A DNA stretch of 36,487 nt, from assembly GCA_024279735.1 (NCBI GenBank), contig JAJRRF010000274.1, positions 1 through 36,487 on the forward strand. The letters run 5' to 3'. The stretch comes from Alphaproteobacteria bacterium (GTDB lineage: Bacteria; Pseudomonadota; Alphaproteobacteria; Rhizobiales; JAJRRF01). Position 1 is the stretch's first letter. Each line of letters starts with the position of its first letter. Under the pieces are notes generated by a model that had not been told where the DNA came from, made no database searches, and worked only from the letters and a program-made list of their open reading frames with translations. The translations under genes and the position numbers were made by a program. Shown here piece by piece: positions 1 through 7,807 of this stretch.

Positions 1-144
1 GAACGCGACCTGCGCATGATGAAAGTCAGGGAAAAAATCTCGGGCAGCTTTCGTACCCGTGAAGGTGCAAAAACCTTTGCCACCATCCGCTCCGTCATAT
101 CCTCAGCCAAAAAACAAAAACTCAATATCCTTGAAGTTTTGTAA
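1..144 (+). CDS. IS66-family transposase, C-terminal fragment (cut by window edge)
   Basis: The first 47 codons are open in frame 1 and end at TAA 142-144. The peptide starts ERDLRMMKVREKISG and ends with SSAKKQKLNILEVL. This is the typical C-terminal segment of IS66-family TnpC transposases, where a 'R.MK..QKISG.FR...GA..F...RS..S..RKQ' pattern closes the DDE domain. The upstream part lies outside the window, so it cannot be told whether the copy is complete or a remnant. The right end of the element may lie near 180, where the sequence ends in GTTAC: its complement would begin GTAAC, roughly like the GTAA start of IS66 ends. This end is an inference. Confidence 0.8.
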   Translation, partial: ERDLRMMKVREKISGSFRTREGAKTFATIRSVISSAKKQKLNILEVL

Positions 145-215
145 AATCCTGGCTTGCTGGTTATTTAAGCTGGGGAGTTACAAAACTTAATGTTTTTCAT
201 GTTGACAGTGCACGG

Positions 216-246
216 CATGGATACCGCGTCAAAGCGCGGTATGACA
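216..246. repeat. Short palindromic unit with TCAAAG loop (copy 1)
   Basis: ATACCGCG at 221-228 and CGCGGTAT at 235-242 form a perfect 8-bp stem around the loop TCAAAG. The outer context, GCATGGAT before and ATGAC after, recurs at 33718-33750 around another stem with the same loop. This is the style of dispersed REP-like palindromes often found in alphaproteobacterial intergenic regions. Confidence 0.6.
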
Positions 247-344
247 GTGAATAGAGGTATTGTGTCACGTAAAATTCGACACATTTAAGAGGTCATCGCG
301 TACTATAAAAAACCTTCATAGCTCCCCCTGTCCAACGACAAAAA

Positions 345-368
345 ACCCGTCCAAACCAATGGACGGGT
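345..368 (-). terminator. Rho-independent terminator, PodJ-like gene
   Basis: ACCCGTCC (345-352) pairs perfectly with GGACGGGT (361-368) around an 8-base loop. An A-run lies on the left (a U-run for minus-strand transcripts) and a T-run on the right, so it could work in both directions. It lies about 30 bp beyond the stop of the minus-strand gene at 401. Confidence 0.8.
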
Positions 369-400
369 CTTTTTATGTTATCAACTGATATTAGCAAAAC

Positions 401-3400
401 CTACAGGGCTGCATAATCGCGCCAGTAATATTTTTGGCTCAGGTCAATATTGGCCTTACGTGATGGCTTCTTGGTTTTCCAAGCACTTACCATATTGCGG
501 CTCTCCATGATCTGCCTGATCTTCATTTTTCGAGCCAGGTTGTCCTTTTGCTCCTTGGCAGCCTTGTCACCATTCTTGGCAGCCAAAGCAAACCATTTAT
601 AGGCCTGTTTCATATCTTTAGATTTTCCCAGGCCATTATAATTAATGATCGCCAGGTTAAACTGGCTGTCTGCCAGGCCGTATCTGGCTGCCTTGCTAAA
701 CCATTTGGTCGCCAGGATATAGTCAGCCTTGATCTGTTTCTGGCCAGAAAAAATCACACCCAGATTATGCATGGCTTTCACATTGCCGCCATTGGCTGCC
801 TTCCGGTACCAGTCACGTGCCTTTTCGATCTGTTTAGGAACACCCCTGCCGCGCTCATACAGCGTGCCAAGCCTGTATTGCGCTGGAGCAAAACCCTTGT
901 CAGCAGACCTACGATACCATTTTACAGCTTCCTTATAATCCTTCTTCACACCCTTGCCATTCTGAAACCGTCTCGCAACCTCAAACATGGCGGAAGCCAC
1001 ACCTTTTGCAGAAGCCTGCCGCAATGATGAGGAACCGATACGCACAGAAGGACGGGCAAACTTACCGTTTACCAATTTTTCTACTTTTTCTCCACCTGTC
1101 GTCAGGTCCAGGGCTTCATGCCGTCCCAGACTGCTTGTGACAACAGGTGCATCATTGATACTGCCTCCGGCGACCTCAATAATTTCAGTATGGCTGGCCA
1201 CATCTGTATACTGGGTCTTGCCCACTGGATTAGCTGCCTTGTCATTTGCAGAAAGACGTTCAGTATTGGGCTTGCCCTGACCGGAATAGCTCCACTTGAC
1301 CAACTTCTTTTCACCGACCAACCCCTGGCCTGCCTCAAGTGTTGCCACCTTCTGATTCACAGGCTGACTGACAGAAGCTGTCATCTCAGGTGCGCCCTGT
1401 GAGCCCTGCGATTTCAGGTGGTCATAGAACAGGTAACCTGACACGGAAAACATCAGCATGGAACTGATCGCCAGCAGGACTGAAGACTTCGCCTTACCCC
1501 TGGTATCACTTACGATCTTCTTTTTGTCCTTGACCAAACTTTCAAACCTTTGCTGGTGTGTCTGGCCAGAAAATTCAGTTGTATGGTATTCATTCATCCT
1601 CGCGGGGGTATGCTCCTGCTGCCCACCAGGCATTGGCACATTAGCCTGACTATCCTTGCCAATAGTTGTCCTGACAGATTCCTGTGACTGACCCTGGATA
1701 CTATCTCCAGAGCCAACTGCCCCATATCCTGCATCGCCAGACTGAATGTCATGATTTACCATTGGCGCATTGACAAAATTCCTCAAAACCTGGGCGGAAA
1801 TGGACTCATTAACGACAACCAGCTCTTCCTGAACCTCTCTCGTTTCCTCTTTTGCCTCTTCCTGTTGCGCATTACCAAATTCTACAGCCTTGATATCAGA
1901 CTCTTTCTCTTCACTCATGATTAGTTCAGGGCTTCCCGCGACCTTCTTCTCAAAATCAGCATCAACCAAAATGGGCGCAGCAGAAACCATTTTTTTATCA
2001 GTGCCGATTTCAGACATTTTTTCATGAAGCTTTGCCAACGATGACTGCATCAGTTCATAGGCATCAGCCTGCTTTTCAACAGATTTTCCGAACCGAGCAT
2101 TCATCTCTTTCAACTCATCCTGAACAGTTGTCATATCAGAACGGGTCACAGAATTTTCATCCGATTTCTCAAGACGCTCATTCAGCTGTTTCAGCTCATC
2201 CTGAACGGTAGCCATATCTGAACGGGATACAGCATGTTCCTTGATGGTATCCAAAACAACATGGGCTGAAGACTGGACTGCAATTTTGGAAGCTGTTATT
2301 TCTGCAACCTTCTGTGCCTCGCCAGTCATTTTACGGAAGCTGTCCTGTTGCAATTCCAAAAGACCAGAAGCCTTTTCCTCGCTTTTAAGCTGGGCTGCCA
2401 TCAACAGAGCCAGACTATCCTCAATCTTGTCCAGACGCTGTTCATGGCCTGTGCCAGCCCGATCTTCCCCAACAATATCATCCTTGGAAATGACAGGCAC
2501 TGGTGCATCCTGGGATTTCTGCGGTTCTGGCTTTATAGCAACAGCAGGCTCTTCATCTTCAACATTAACAGGCTTGGCAGGTGCTGGGGGCTGCTTGACA
2601 GCTGTGACAGAACCTACAGCTTCTGTAGGTATTTCGACAGCCTCAATACCCGCAACAGCCTCAGACCCTTTCTGCACTTTTTCATTCTTCACTTTTTCAT
2701 CAAGTGATTTTTCCAAATTTCCAGCCACCATTGCCAGACGGTCAAATGCTTGTGAAGATTTTTTCTCTTCTGGCTCTGAGACAGCTGCCTTTTCAGGCTG
2801 CATCCTGACTGCATCATCCTGCCCAAATGACCCGTTAGAATCATCCTCATATGGCAGTTTTTTTCCTTCATCCCTGGCTGCCGATGTATTCTTAGTTTCT
2901 TCCTGGACAACAGTAGCCGGTCTTTCTTCAGAAACAATCCTGTCAAGCTCACTGGACTTGTCATTATGGAGACCAGAAAGTTCCTTCACTTCCAGGGCTG
3001 CCAAAATTTCCTGATAAGTCCTGGCTTCCTGTTCATCCTCATCGCTCATTTCCAGTACAGATGTCTGGTCCTCCCTTCTTGGCTGCAAGGAAGAACCTAC
3101 TTCATCAGATACAGGCTTACCCTGCATCCCTCTTCCAGCCTGTCCGTCCTTACTTGGCTCAACCTGGCCAGTACGGCTATTGGACTGTTTTTGTGACATC
3201 TGCAAAAAGGCACGATCCTGCTCTTCCTCGGACAGAATAACCTGCCCATTACCAGCTCCATCATTCCCCTTATCAGCGTCGGGACTAAGAACCTTATCCA
3301 CCTCCCCGCCTTCAGAAATTTCAGAGACGCGGTTTCGCATTCTCTCAAGAATCTCGTAAAAAGACCGGCTTGAAATATCAGCATTGCCCGCATTATTCTT

Positions 3401-3427
3401 TTTTTGCGCCACTTTAAGATTCTCCAA
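401..3427 (-). CDS. PodJ-like Sel1-repeat membrane protein
   Basis: A 1008-residue protein. About 640 residues of charged, low-complexity and coiled-coil sequence lie at the N terminus. One membrane segment follows (about 648-671, LLAISSMLMFSVSGYLF), then a linker and four Sel1/TPR-like repeats (about 811-965, with motifs such as AVKWYRRSADKG and AYKWFALAAKNGD). This order, coiled coil, single membrane span, then periplasmic Sel1 repeats, is that of the alphaproteobacterial polar localisation factor PodJ and relatives, which place division and polarity proteins. No peptidoglycan-binding domain is visible after the repeats. Residues near 402-450 contain a tandem duplication with a repeated RSDM.TVQDELK core. 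The start is TTG at 3427 with only a weak ribosome site, and a stop codon lies six bases upstream; ATG at residue 30 is the alternative, but similarity to the PodJ N terminus begins before it. A terminator follows. Family is fairly sure; a PodJ role is inference. Confidence 0.75.
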   Translation of the reverse strand: MENLKVAQKKNNAGNADISSRSFYEILERMRNRVSEISEGGEVDKVLSPDADKGNDGAGNGQVILSEEEQDRAFLQMSQKQSNSRTGQVEPSKDGQAGRGMQGKPVSDEVGSSLQPRREDQTSVLEMSDEDEQEARTYQEILAALEVKELSGLHNDKSSELDRIVSEERPATVVQEETKNTSAARDEGKKLPYEDDSNGSFGQDDAVRMQPEKAAVSEPEEKKSSQAFDRLAMVAGNLEKSLDEKVKNEKVQKGSEAVAGIEAVEIPTEAVGSVTAVKQPPAPAKPVNVEDEEPAVAIKPEPQKSQDAPVPVISKDDIVGEDRAGTGHEQRLDKIEDSLALLMAAQLKSEEKASGLLELQQDSFRKMTGEAQKVAEITASKIAVQSSAHVVLDTIKEHAVSRSDMATVQDELKQLNERLEKSDENSVTRSDMTTVQDELKEMNARFGKSVEKQADAYELMQSSLAKLHEKMSEIGTDKKMVSAAPILVDADFEKKVAGSPELIMSEEKESDIKAVEFGNAQQEEAKEETREVQEELVVVNESISAQVLRNFVNAPMVNHDIQSGDAGYGAVGSGDSIQGQSQESVRTTIGKDSQANVPMPGGQQEHTPARMNEYHTTEFSGQTHQQRFESLVKDKKKIVSDTRGKAKSSVLLAISSMLMFSVSGYLFYDHLKSQGSQGAPEMTASVSQPVNQKVATLEAGQGLVGEKKLVKWSYSGQGKPNTERLSANDKAANPVGKTQYTDVASHTEIIEVAGGSINDAPVVTSSLGRHEALDLTTGGEKVEKLVNGKFARPSVRIGSSSLRQASAKGVASAMFEVARRFQNGKGVKKDYKEAVKWYRRSADKGFAPAQYRLGTLYERGRGVPKQIEKARDWYRKAANGGNVKAMHNLGVIFSGQKQIKADYILATKWFSKAARYGLADSQFNLAIINYNGLGKSKDMKQAYKWFALAAKNGDKAAKEQKDNLARKMKIRQIMESRNMVSAWKTKKPSRKANIDLSQKYYWRDYAAL

Positions 3428-3941
3428 ATATTATCGCTCAGGGACAAATGCCCTCATGATCCCGGTTTTTTATGGCCTCACCAAGAAAAATTCTTTGGTT
3501 TCATAAAAAATCCGGACATCAAATTCTTACCTAAATTTCAAGGAAAATGATTAATTTTGCATTAATCCTGGTAAAAAATTATGATGAATATTCAGAGGTT
3601 TTCCCTAAAGCCAGTTGATATTACCCGTTTCAAAGGCACGCAGCCTTTTCGCGCTACAGCGTGGCAGGCGACACACTTGTGTGTGCCCTTTGACTTCGCT
3701 TTCGCTCCGTATTTTCATCTAATAGGAAATTTTGCACGATTGTCTAAATTTTGCGTAACATCAATTCATAAAATAAAAAAATGGCGGACACTCTTAAAAA
3801 CGTGATAAGAAAAACTATATTAAGAGTCTCATTTCCTTAATATAAGCTGATCCTTTCGATAGTATCAGTAGTAATCGGGCTTAGCCGCAAAAGCAGCCCC
3901 TTCCAAAATTTAGGATTTATATTTTAAAGAAGGAAACAGCC
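3428..3941. other. Divergent intergenic region with a large hairpin
   Basis: This 514-bp gap separates the divergently transcribed PodJ-like gene and the secreted-protein gene, so promoters for both should lie here; none is clear enough to mark. At about 3629-3693 the complementary arms TCAAAGGCAC and GTGTGCCCTTTGA enclose inner GC-rich hairpins, including ACACAC-TT-GTGTGT. A 74-codon open frame at 3581-3805 has no ribosome site and no protein-like pattern, and I do not accept it as a gene. Confidence 0.5.
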
Positions 3942-4412
3942 ATGAAGGCCATTTTAAGAACTTCACTCACCCTTTTTGCCCTGCTCATGGCGGCCAGCCC
4001 CGCTTTTTCCCAAGCCAACAGGTTTACCATGACCCCATCCGACAATGGCTTTTTAAGGCTTGATACCCATACTGGAGCGATTTCCATCTGCAATAACAAT
4101 GATGGCCAGTGGAATTGCACGAGCCTGGCTCCAAAAGAACAGAGCCTCCCTTCAGGCCGGAACAACGGAACTGTTTCCGACGATGTAACCAAGCTACAGC
4201 AAGAAAACAAGGAACTGAAAGCAGAGATAAGAAAACTTGAGGAAGAGATTTTCAAGATAAGCAGGAGCAACCCTGGGAACAAACAGCTCAAGCTGCCTTC
4301 TGAGGAAGATGTTGACAAGGTTATGGGCTTTATGGAACGTATGATTGAGCGTCTCAAAAAAATGGGAAAAAACCTTCAGGACGACAATACAAAATTTGGC
4401 ACCCCGCTCTAG
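3942..4412 (+). CDS. Small secreted coiled-coil protein, conserved near yjbQ
   Basis: A 156-residue protein with a clear signal peptide (LFALLMAASPAFS, cut after about residue 23). A short conserved segment follows (RFTMTPSDNGFLRLDTHTG, then CNN..GQWNC, two cysteines), then a coiled coil (about 85-110, QQENKELKAEIRKLEEEI) and a C-terminal helix (SEEDVDKVMGFMERMIERLKKM). I recall this architecture from alphaproteobacterial proteins of unknown function: a small beta-rich head with a Cys pair, then a coiled coil, then an 'LPSEEEVDK...FMERM' tail. The ribosome site AAGGAAACAGCC sits just before ATG 3942. Its stop codon TAG (4410-4412) is the first bases of the repeat at 4409-4453. The gene probably acts in the periplasm; function unknown. 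Confidence 0.8.
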   Translation: MKAILRTSLTLFALLMAASPAFSQANRFTMTPSDNGFLRLDTHTGAISICNNNDGQWNCTSLAPKEQSLPSGRNNGTVSDDVTKLQQENKELKAEIRKLEEEIFKISRSNPGNKQLKLPSEEDVDKVMGFMERMIERLKKMGKNLQDDNTKFGTPL

Positions 4413-4453
4413 TGCATAGTGCGAGCAAAGCGAATCGATTTGCTTACACTATG
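4409..4453 (+). repeat. Palindromic repeat left of yjbQ (copy 1)
   Basis: The unit begins CTAGTGCATAGTGCGAGC. CATAGTGCGAGCAAA (4415-4429) and TTTGCTTACACTATG (4439-4453) pair at 13 of 15 positions, giving a long hairpin. A second, inverted copy lies at 5089-5123, with 28 of 35 bases matching. The unit supplies the TAG stop of the upstream gene. Confidence 0.75.
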
Positions 4454-4515
4454 AACCCATTAGTGTCTGACCAAATATTCAGGCAGAACCCTTTGACAAA
4501 AATATAGGAGACAGG

Positions 4516-5010
4516 ATGAAACTAGGCTTTAATACGTCCACCAGCAGCAACAGGGGGATTTCTGCCAGCTCCCTGTTTCAACAAAACCTTATCCTGGAAA
4601 TTCAGACACCGTGCCGTGGCTTTACCGAGATAACAGAACAGGTCAATCACTGGATTGACAGCCTGAAAATCGACAACGGCCTGTTGACAGCCTTTATTTG
4701 CCATACTTCGGCCTCCCTGCTCATCCAGGAAAATGCTGACATCACCGTCCAGTATGACTTGCTTGACCAGCTTGATGTCCTTGGGCCGGTTGCAAGCCAT
4801 TACCGTCATTCCAATGAGGGCGCAGATGATATGCCTGCCCATATCAAGTCCATGCTGACCCAGACAAGCCTGACCATTCCTGTCCAGGACGGGAAAACGG
4901 TTTTGGGAACATGGCAGGGTATCTTTGTGATTGAGCACCGCTCCCAAGCCCATACCAGAAAAGTAGCCCTTCACTTTCTCGGTGAACAAACCTTGGATCA
5001 GGACAGTTGA
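4516..5010 (+). CDS. yjbQ: YjbQ family protein (UPF0047)
   Basis: A 164-residue protein of the YjbQ/UPF0047 family, small trimeric enzymes reported to have weak thiamine-phosphate synthase activity. The true cellular role is unsettled. Family marks seen: FICHTSASLLIQENAD (about 60-75), the H-rich patch HYRHSNEGADDMPAHIK (about 96-112), and the C-terminal signature LGTWQGIFVIEHRSQAHTRKV (about 130-150). The N terminus is about 20 residues longer than in typical members, but ATG 4516 is preceded by a strong AGGAG ribosome site five bases away, so the start is well supported. The gene lies between two inverted copies of a palindromic repeat and converges with the rhodanese gene. No Trp or His of the signature is missing. 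Confidence 0.9.
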   Translation: MKLGFNTSTSSNRGISASSLFQQNLILEIQTPCRGFTEITEQVNHWIDSLKIDNGLLTAFICHTSASLLIQENADITVQYDLLDQLDVLGPVASHYRHSNEGADDMPAHIKSMLTQTSLTIPVQDGKTVLGTWQGIFVIEHRSQAHTRKVALHFLGEQTLDQDS

Positions 5011-5088
5011 CAGCAGGAATCCAGAGCAACCTGCAAGCAGGTTCGGTCAGTCGACCTTGCTCTAGCCCTTTAACTGCGCATTTAACCC

Positions 5089-5123
5089 GCAAACCGTAAC
5101 GGCTTGCTCCCACTATGCACTAG
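5089..5123 (-). repeat. Palindromic repeat right of yjbQ (copy 2, inverted)
   Basis: The complement of this stretch begins CTAGTGCATAGTGGGAGC and matches the unit at 4409-4443 at 28 of 35 positions; the outermost 20 bases differ at one. It supplies the TAG stop (complement of 5120-5122) of the rhodanese gene. It contains its own small hairpin, GCAAGCCGT with ACGGTTTGC. Confidence 0.75.
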
Positions 5124-5494
5124 CCAGCCTTCTTCACTGGATAGCGACTATTTTCCCAACTGATCATGCCGCCCTGCAACTGGGAAACATCTTTAAAACC
5201 AGCCTTTTCCAGAACCCTTACAGCAGGGATAGAGCGTGTCGCAGACCTACATATCACAACCAGGGGCTTGTCTTTTTCAAACGGCAACGCATTGACCTGG
5301 GTTCTGATGATGCTGAGAGGTACATTGAGGGTTTTGGCAATATGCCCTCCCTCCCACTCTCCAACAGTCCTAACATCTATCAGGTTCGGGCGTTTTTTGG
5401 GATTTGCCAGCTGACGCTTTAGGTCAAGCGGCAACACTTCGGGTACAGACCCGATTGGCAGCCACCAAAATATGCCCACTAGAAAATCTTTCAT
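5120..5494 (-). CDS. Rhodanese-domain sulfurtransferase
   Basis: A 124-residue single-domain rhodanese. The domain covers about 22-120, with LIDVRTVGEWEGGHI (38-52) and the active-site loop CRSATRS, catalytic Cys82. Proteins with this fold carry sulfane sulfur on the Cys as a persulfide. A hydrophobic N-terminal stretch (FLVGIFWWLPIG, 4-15) may tether it to the membrane. The start ATG 5494 is preceded by AGGGA at 9-10 bases. It converges with yjbQ. Rhodanese of this type is often fused to or next to a DUF2892 membrane domain (as in YgaP); here the DUF2892 gene is 28 kb away at 33135. Confidence 0.9.
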   Translation of the reverse strand: MKDFLVGIFWWLPIGSVPEVLPLDLKRQLANPKKRPNLIDVRTVGEWEGGHIAKTLNVPLSIIRTQVNALPFEKDKPLVVICRSATRSIPAVRVLEKAGFKDVSQLQGGMISWENSRYPVKKAG

Positions 5495-5522
5495 ACAATT
5501 ATCGTCCCTTTATCAAACCTAA

Positions 5523-5579
5523 GGACACCTGCAAAATAACCGAATCGTTTCGCTTGATCCTTTATTTCTGAGAGTATCC
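5523..5579. repeat. GGACAC-ended repeat, internally deleted copy
   Basis: The left part GGACACCTGCAAAATAACCG matches the left end of the 155-bp copy at 32970. The right part CTTGATCCTTTATTTCTG (5553-5570) is identical to 33098-33115. The roughly 95 bp between them in the long copy are absent here. The two ends are imperfect inverted repeats (GGACAC and, complemented, GGATAC). It ends at the stop codon of the symporter gene. Confidence 0.65.
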
Positions 5580-7426
5580 TAAACCCGGTTTCTTCTTGCC
5601 TCAATCCGCTGTGCCTTGTCAAACAATGTTTCCCCTCCTGCCACACGCATTTCATCACATTTCATGGCAACCTCTTTTGAGGGTGAACCTGCCAGCGACA
5701 ATGTGATTGCCACAAGGAAATTAACCGGGACTGCCAGGGCGGCAGAAGTCATCGCACTAAAATTAAGGAAGCCGTCAAACCCTATAAAAATACTGCCCAA
5801 TATCATAAAGCTAGAAATTGCAAAACCACTCACCATCCCCGCCATAATTCCAAATCCCGTTGAACGCTTCCACCAGATAGAAAGCAACAGGGCCGGGAAA
5901 AACACAGAGCCAGACAGGTTCAGAGACCAGACCAGCATTTTGAGGACATCCGTTTCCTGTGTCAGGGTAAATGTTACGCTGATGACCAGGACAGCAATTA
6001 AGGTCAACCTCGAGACCAATAGCCTTTTGGTATTTGAGGCGTGCCGAAAAAGCAGGCCATGGAAAAAGTCACTGCTGACACTGTTGGCAATGACCAGAGC
6101 CTGCCCACCAGCTGCTGCCAGAGAGGCAGAAATTCCCGCTGCGGCCAGCATCCCAACAATCACAAAAGGGTATTCAGAAATTTCAGGCAGGATGAACAGA
6201 ATACCGTTACGAGCAACTTTTAAATCCTGGGCTCCAACAATACCGTCCCCGTTCCGGTCTGTCATTGTCACCAGTTCCGCCACGTTGAGATGCTGAAACC
6301 ATTCAGGCAAATGACTGATTGGCTGGCCAACGATAAACTTCAAGACGAGAAACTTGGTAAAGACCGCAAAAGCTGGCAGTGACAACAATAATACCACAAG
6401 AACCAACAATGCCCATCCCATTGAACGGCGCATCTCAGAAACGCCGCTGGTCACATTAGAACGGATTAACAAACTGGGTAGGGAAGCAAACCCCATCACA
6501 AAGACAGCCATCAACAACATAAATTCAAACCAGCCAAAGGCTCCAAATGCTTGCAAAAACGGTTTTGTAATATACCCCATGTCATAGATTGGCAGCCCCT
6601 CTTCCAGCGTAAAGGGACGGATAGCAGTGATTCCCTGAAGCGATTCCATTTCTGCCAGAGGACGTAACAATGTCCCATAAGTCAACTGGGGTAATGGCAG
6701 ACCAGTATATTGGAGAGCCATAATAAACAGGGGGGTCATCAGCCCCAGAAAAATAACAATACCCTGGGCACTTTGCGTCCATGTCAGACCGCGCATACCT
6801 CCCGGCAGGGTTGAGAGGGCAACCACACATGCCATCCCGATGACAATCACAGGATAGGAGATTTCCGAAAACCAGAACAAGACCCCCGCGCCGATACGGA
6901 ACTCTGCACTCAGCAGCAACATGGCGGGTGGGATAAGGCACAGCAATGCGACCAGCCGCAACAGGGAACTGTCATAACGCTCCTGAAAATATCCAGGCAA
7001 TGTATAGGCTCCAAACTTTCGCAGATAGGGCGCAAACAGAACGGCCATTATAAAAATACCGCCAGCCATACCAATGACCATTGCCATCGCATCAAAACCA
7101 ATAATGAACAGTGCACCTGTAATCGCAATAAGGCCAACACCCCCCAACGCATTGGTCGCCAAAGCAAGTCCATTAAAAAAGGCAGGGACACGCCGTCCCG
7201 AAATATAGAATTCATCAAGCAGGACAGAACGGGATACAATACCAATGGCAAGATACCCCAGAACAGGCACAGAAATCACAAGATGTGCCAACCAGATCGC
7301 ATTGACACCTAGCCGCTCAAAAATAGTCAGCAGCAGGACTGAAGCAATGATCGCACTGGTAAAGAAGCCAAAATTTGTCCTCAGGTGAGGGTTTACATTT
7401 TTAAAAGATGAGTATGTCTTCATCAT
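5579..7426 (-). CDS. Sodium:solute symporter, VC_2705 subfamily
   Basis: A 615-residue polytopic protein of the sodium:solute symporter (SSS) family, with about 13 hydrophobic segments over its length. It follows a DUF4212 small subunit, which marks the two-gene VC_2705/acetate-pyruvate-like type. Conserved sequence includes YISGRRVPAFFNGLALATNALGG near 70-95 and SLAAAGGQALVIANSVSSDFFH near 430-450. Between two membrane segments an EF-hand-like loop occurs at 391-402 (D.N.DG.V...D), a feature I recall in this subfamily. The substrate is probably a small organic acid, but this is inference. ATG 7426 or the next ATG at 7423 are possible starts; the ribosome site is weak. A 120-bp gap separates it from the upstream subunit gene, and both are probably one transcript. 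Confidence 0.88.
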   Translation of the reverse strand: MMKTYSSFKNVNPHLRTNFGFFTSAIIASVLLLTIFERLGVNAIWLAHLVISVPVLGYLAIGIVSRSVLLDEFYISGRRVPAFFNGLALATNALGGVGLIAITGALFIIGFDAMAMVIGMAGGIFIMAVLFAPYLRKFGAYTLPGYFQERYDSSLLRLVALLCLIPPAMLLLSAEFRIGAGVLFWFSEISYPVIVIGMACVVALSTLPGGMRGLTWTQSAQGIVIFLGLMTPLFIMALQYTGLPLPQLTYGTLLRPLAEMESLQGITAIRPFTLEEGLPIYDMGYITKPFLQAFGAFGWFEFMLLMAVFVMGFASLPSLLIRSNVTSGVSEMRRSMGWALLVLVVLLLSLPAFAVFTKFLVLKFIVGQPISHLPEWFQHLNVAELVTMTDRNGDGIVGAQDLKVARNGILFILPEISEYPFVIVGMLAAAGISASLAAAGGQALVIANSVSSDFFHGLLFRHASNTKRLLVSRLTLIAVLVISVTFTLTQETDVLKMLVWSLNLSGSVFFPALLLSIWWKRSTGFGIMAGMVSGFAISSFMILGSIFIGFDGFLNFSAMTSAALAVPVNFLVAITLSLAGSPSKEVAMKCDEMRVAGGETLFDKAQRIEARRNRV

Positions 7427-7546
7427 GAGAAATCCGCATTAGGCATGAAACATTAAGAAACTGCCCTGCCCCTAAAAATTAACCCTATCGAAGACAAGAC
7501 CATTATTTGCCTTATCCCTTAAAAAGGGTATCTTGCCTAAAGAAAA

Positions 7547-7807
7547 CTAGATATTTTCTGAAGCCCCATATTTGCGGTCAATATTATCCTGCTTCACAGA
7601 CATCCAGAACAGCAATGCTGCCATAAGGAAAAGCCCGCCAGAGCCAATCAGGAAATATCCCAACGGAAAACCCAAAAAGGAAAAGTTGCTGAGCTGGCCA
7701 TAAAAAACAGGCACAACAACTGTAATGCCAAAAAAGATTGACAACAAGAAGAAAACCAGGCTTTTGGTTGCGTTCCAGTGCCTGCTGCGGTGACGTTCAT
7801 CAATCAT
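7547..7807 (-). CDS. DUF4212 small subunit of sodium:solute symporter
   Basis: An 86-residue protein with two membrane segments (about 16-34 and 46-68) and a basic N terminus (DERHRSRHWNATKSLV). DUF4212 proteins are small membrane partners always found next to VC_2705-type symporters; the exact role is unknown. The ribosome site GAGGAAAC lies about 8-10 bases before ATG 7807. The symporter gene follows on the same strand. Confidence 0.88.
   Translation of the reverse strand: MIDERHRSRHWNATKSLVFFLLSIFFGITVVVPVFYGQLSNFSFLGFPLGYFLIGSGGLFLMAALLFWMSVKQDNIDRKYGASENI

Larger units (their letters stand above)
145..400. other. Gap downstream of the IS66 fragment
   Basis: No coding sequence is seen. 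The gap holds the presumed right end of the IS66-like element (near 167-180), a short palindromic repeat at 221-242 and a terminator at 345-368. Confidence 0.6.

Noticed and set aside
2241-3014. 257-codon plus-strand frame opposite the PodJ-like gene
   Set aside because: It is antisense to a well-supported protein; Ser/Thr-rich peptide caused by the codon bias of the opposite strand.
3581-3805. 74-codon plus-strand frame in the gap before the secreted-protein gene
   Set aside because: No ribosome site, crosses a large hairpin, and the peptide has no domain-like pattern.
5616-6296. 226-codon plus-strand frame opposite the symporter
   Set aside because: Antisense to a clear membrane protein; no ribosome site or domain.
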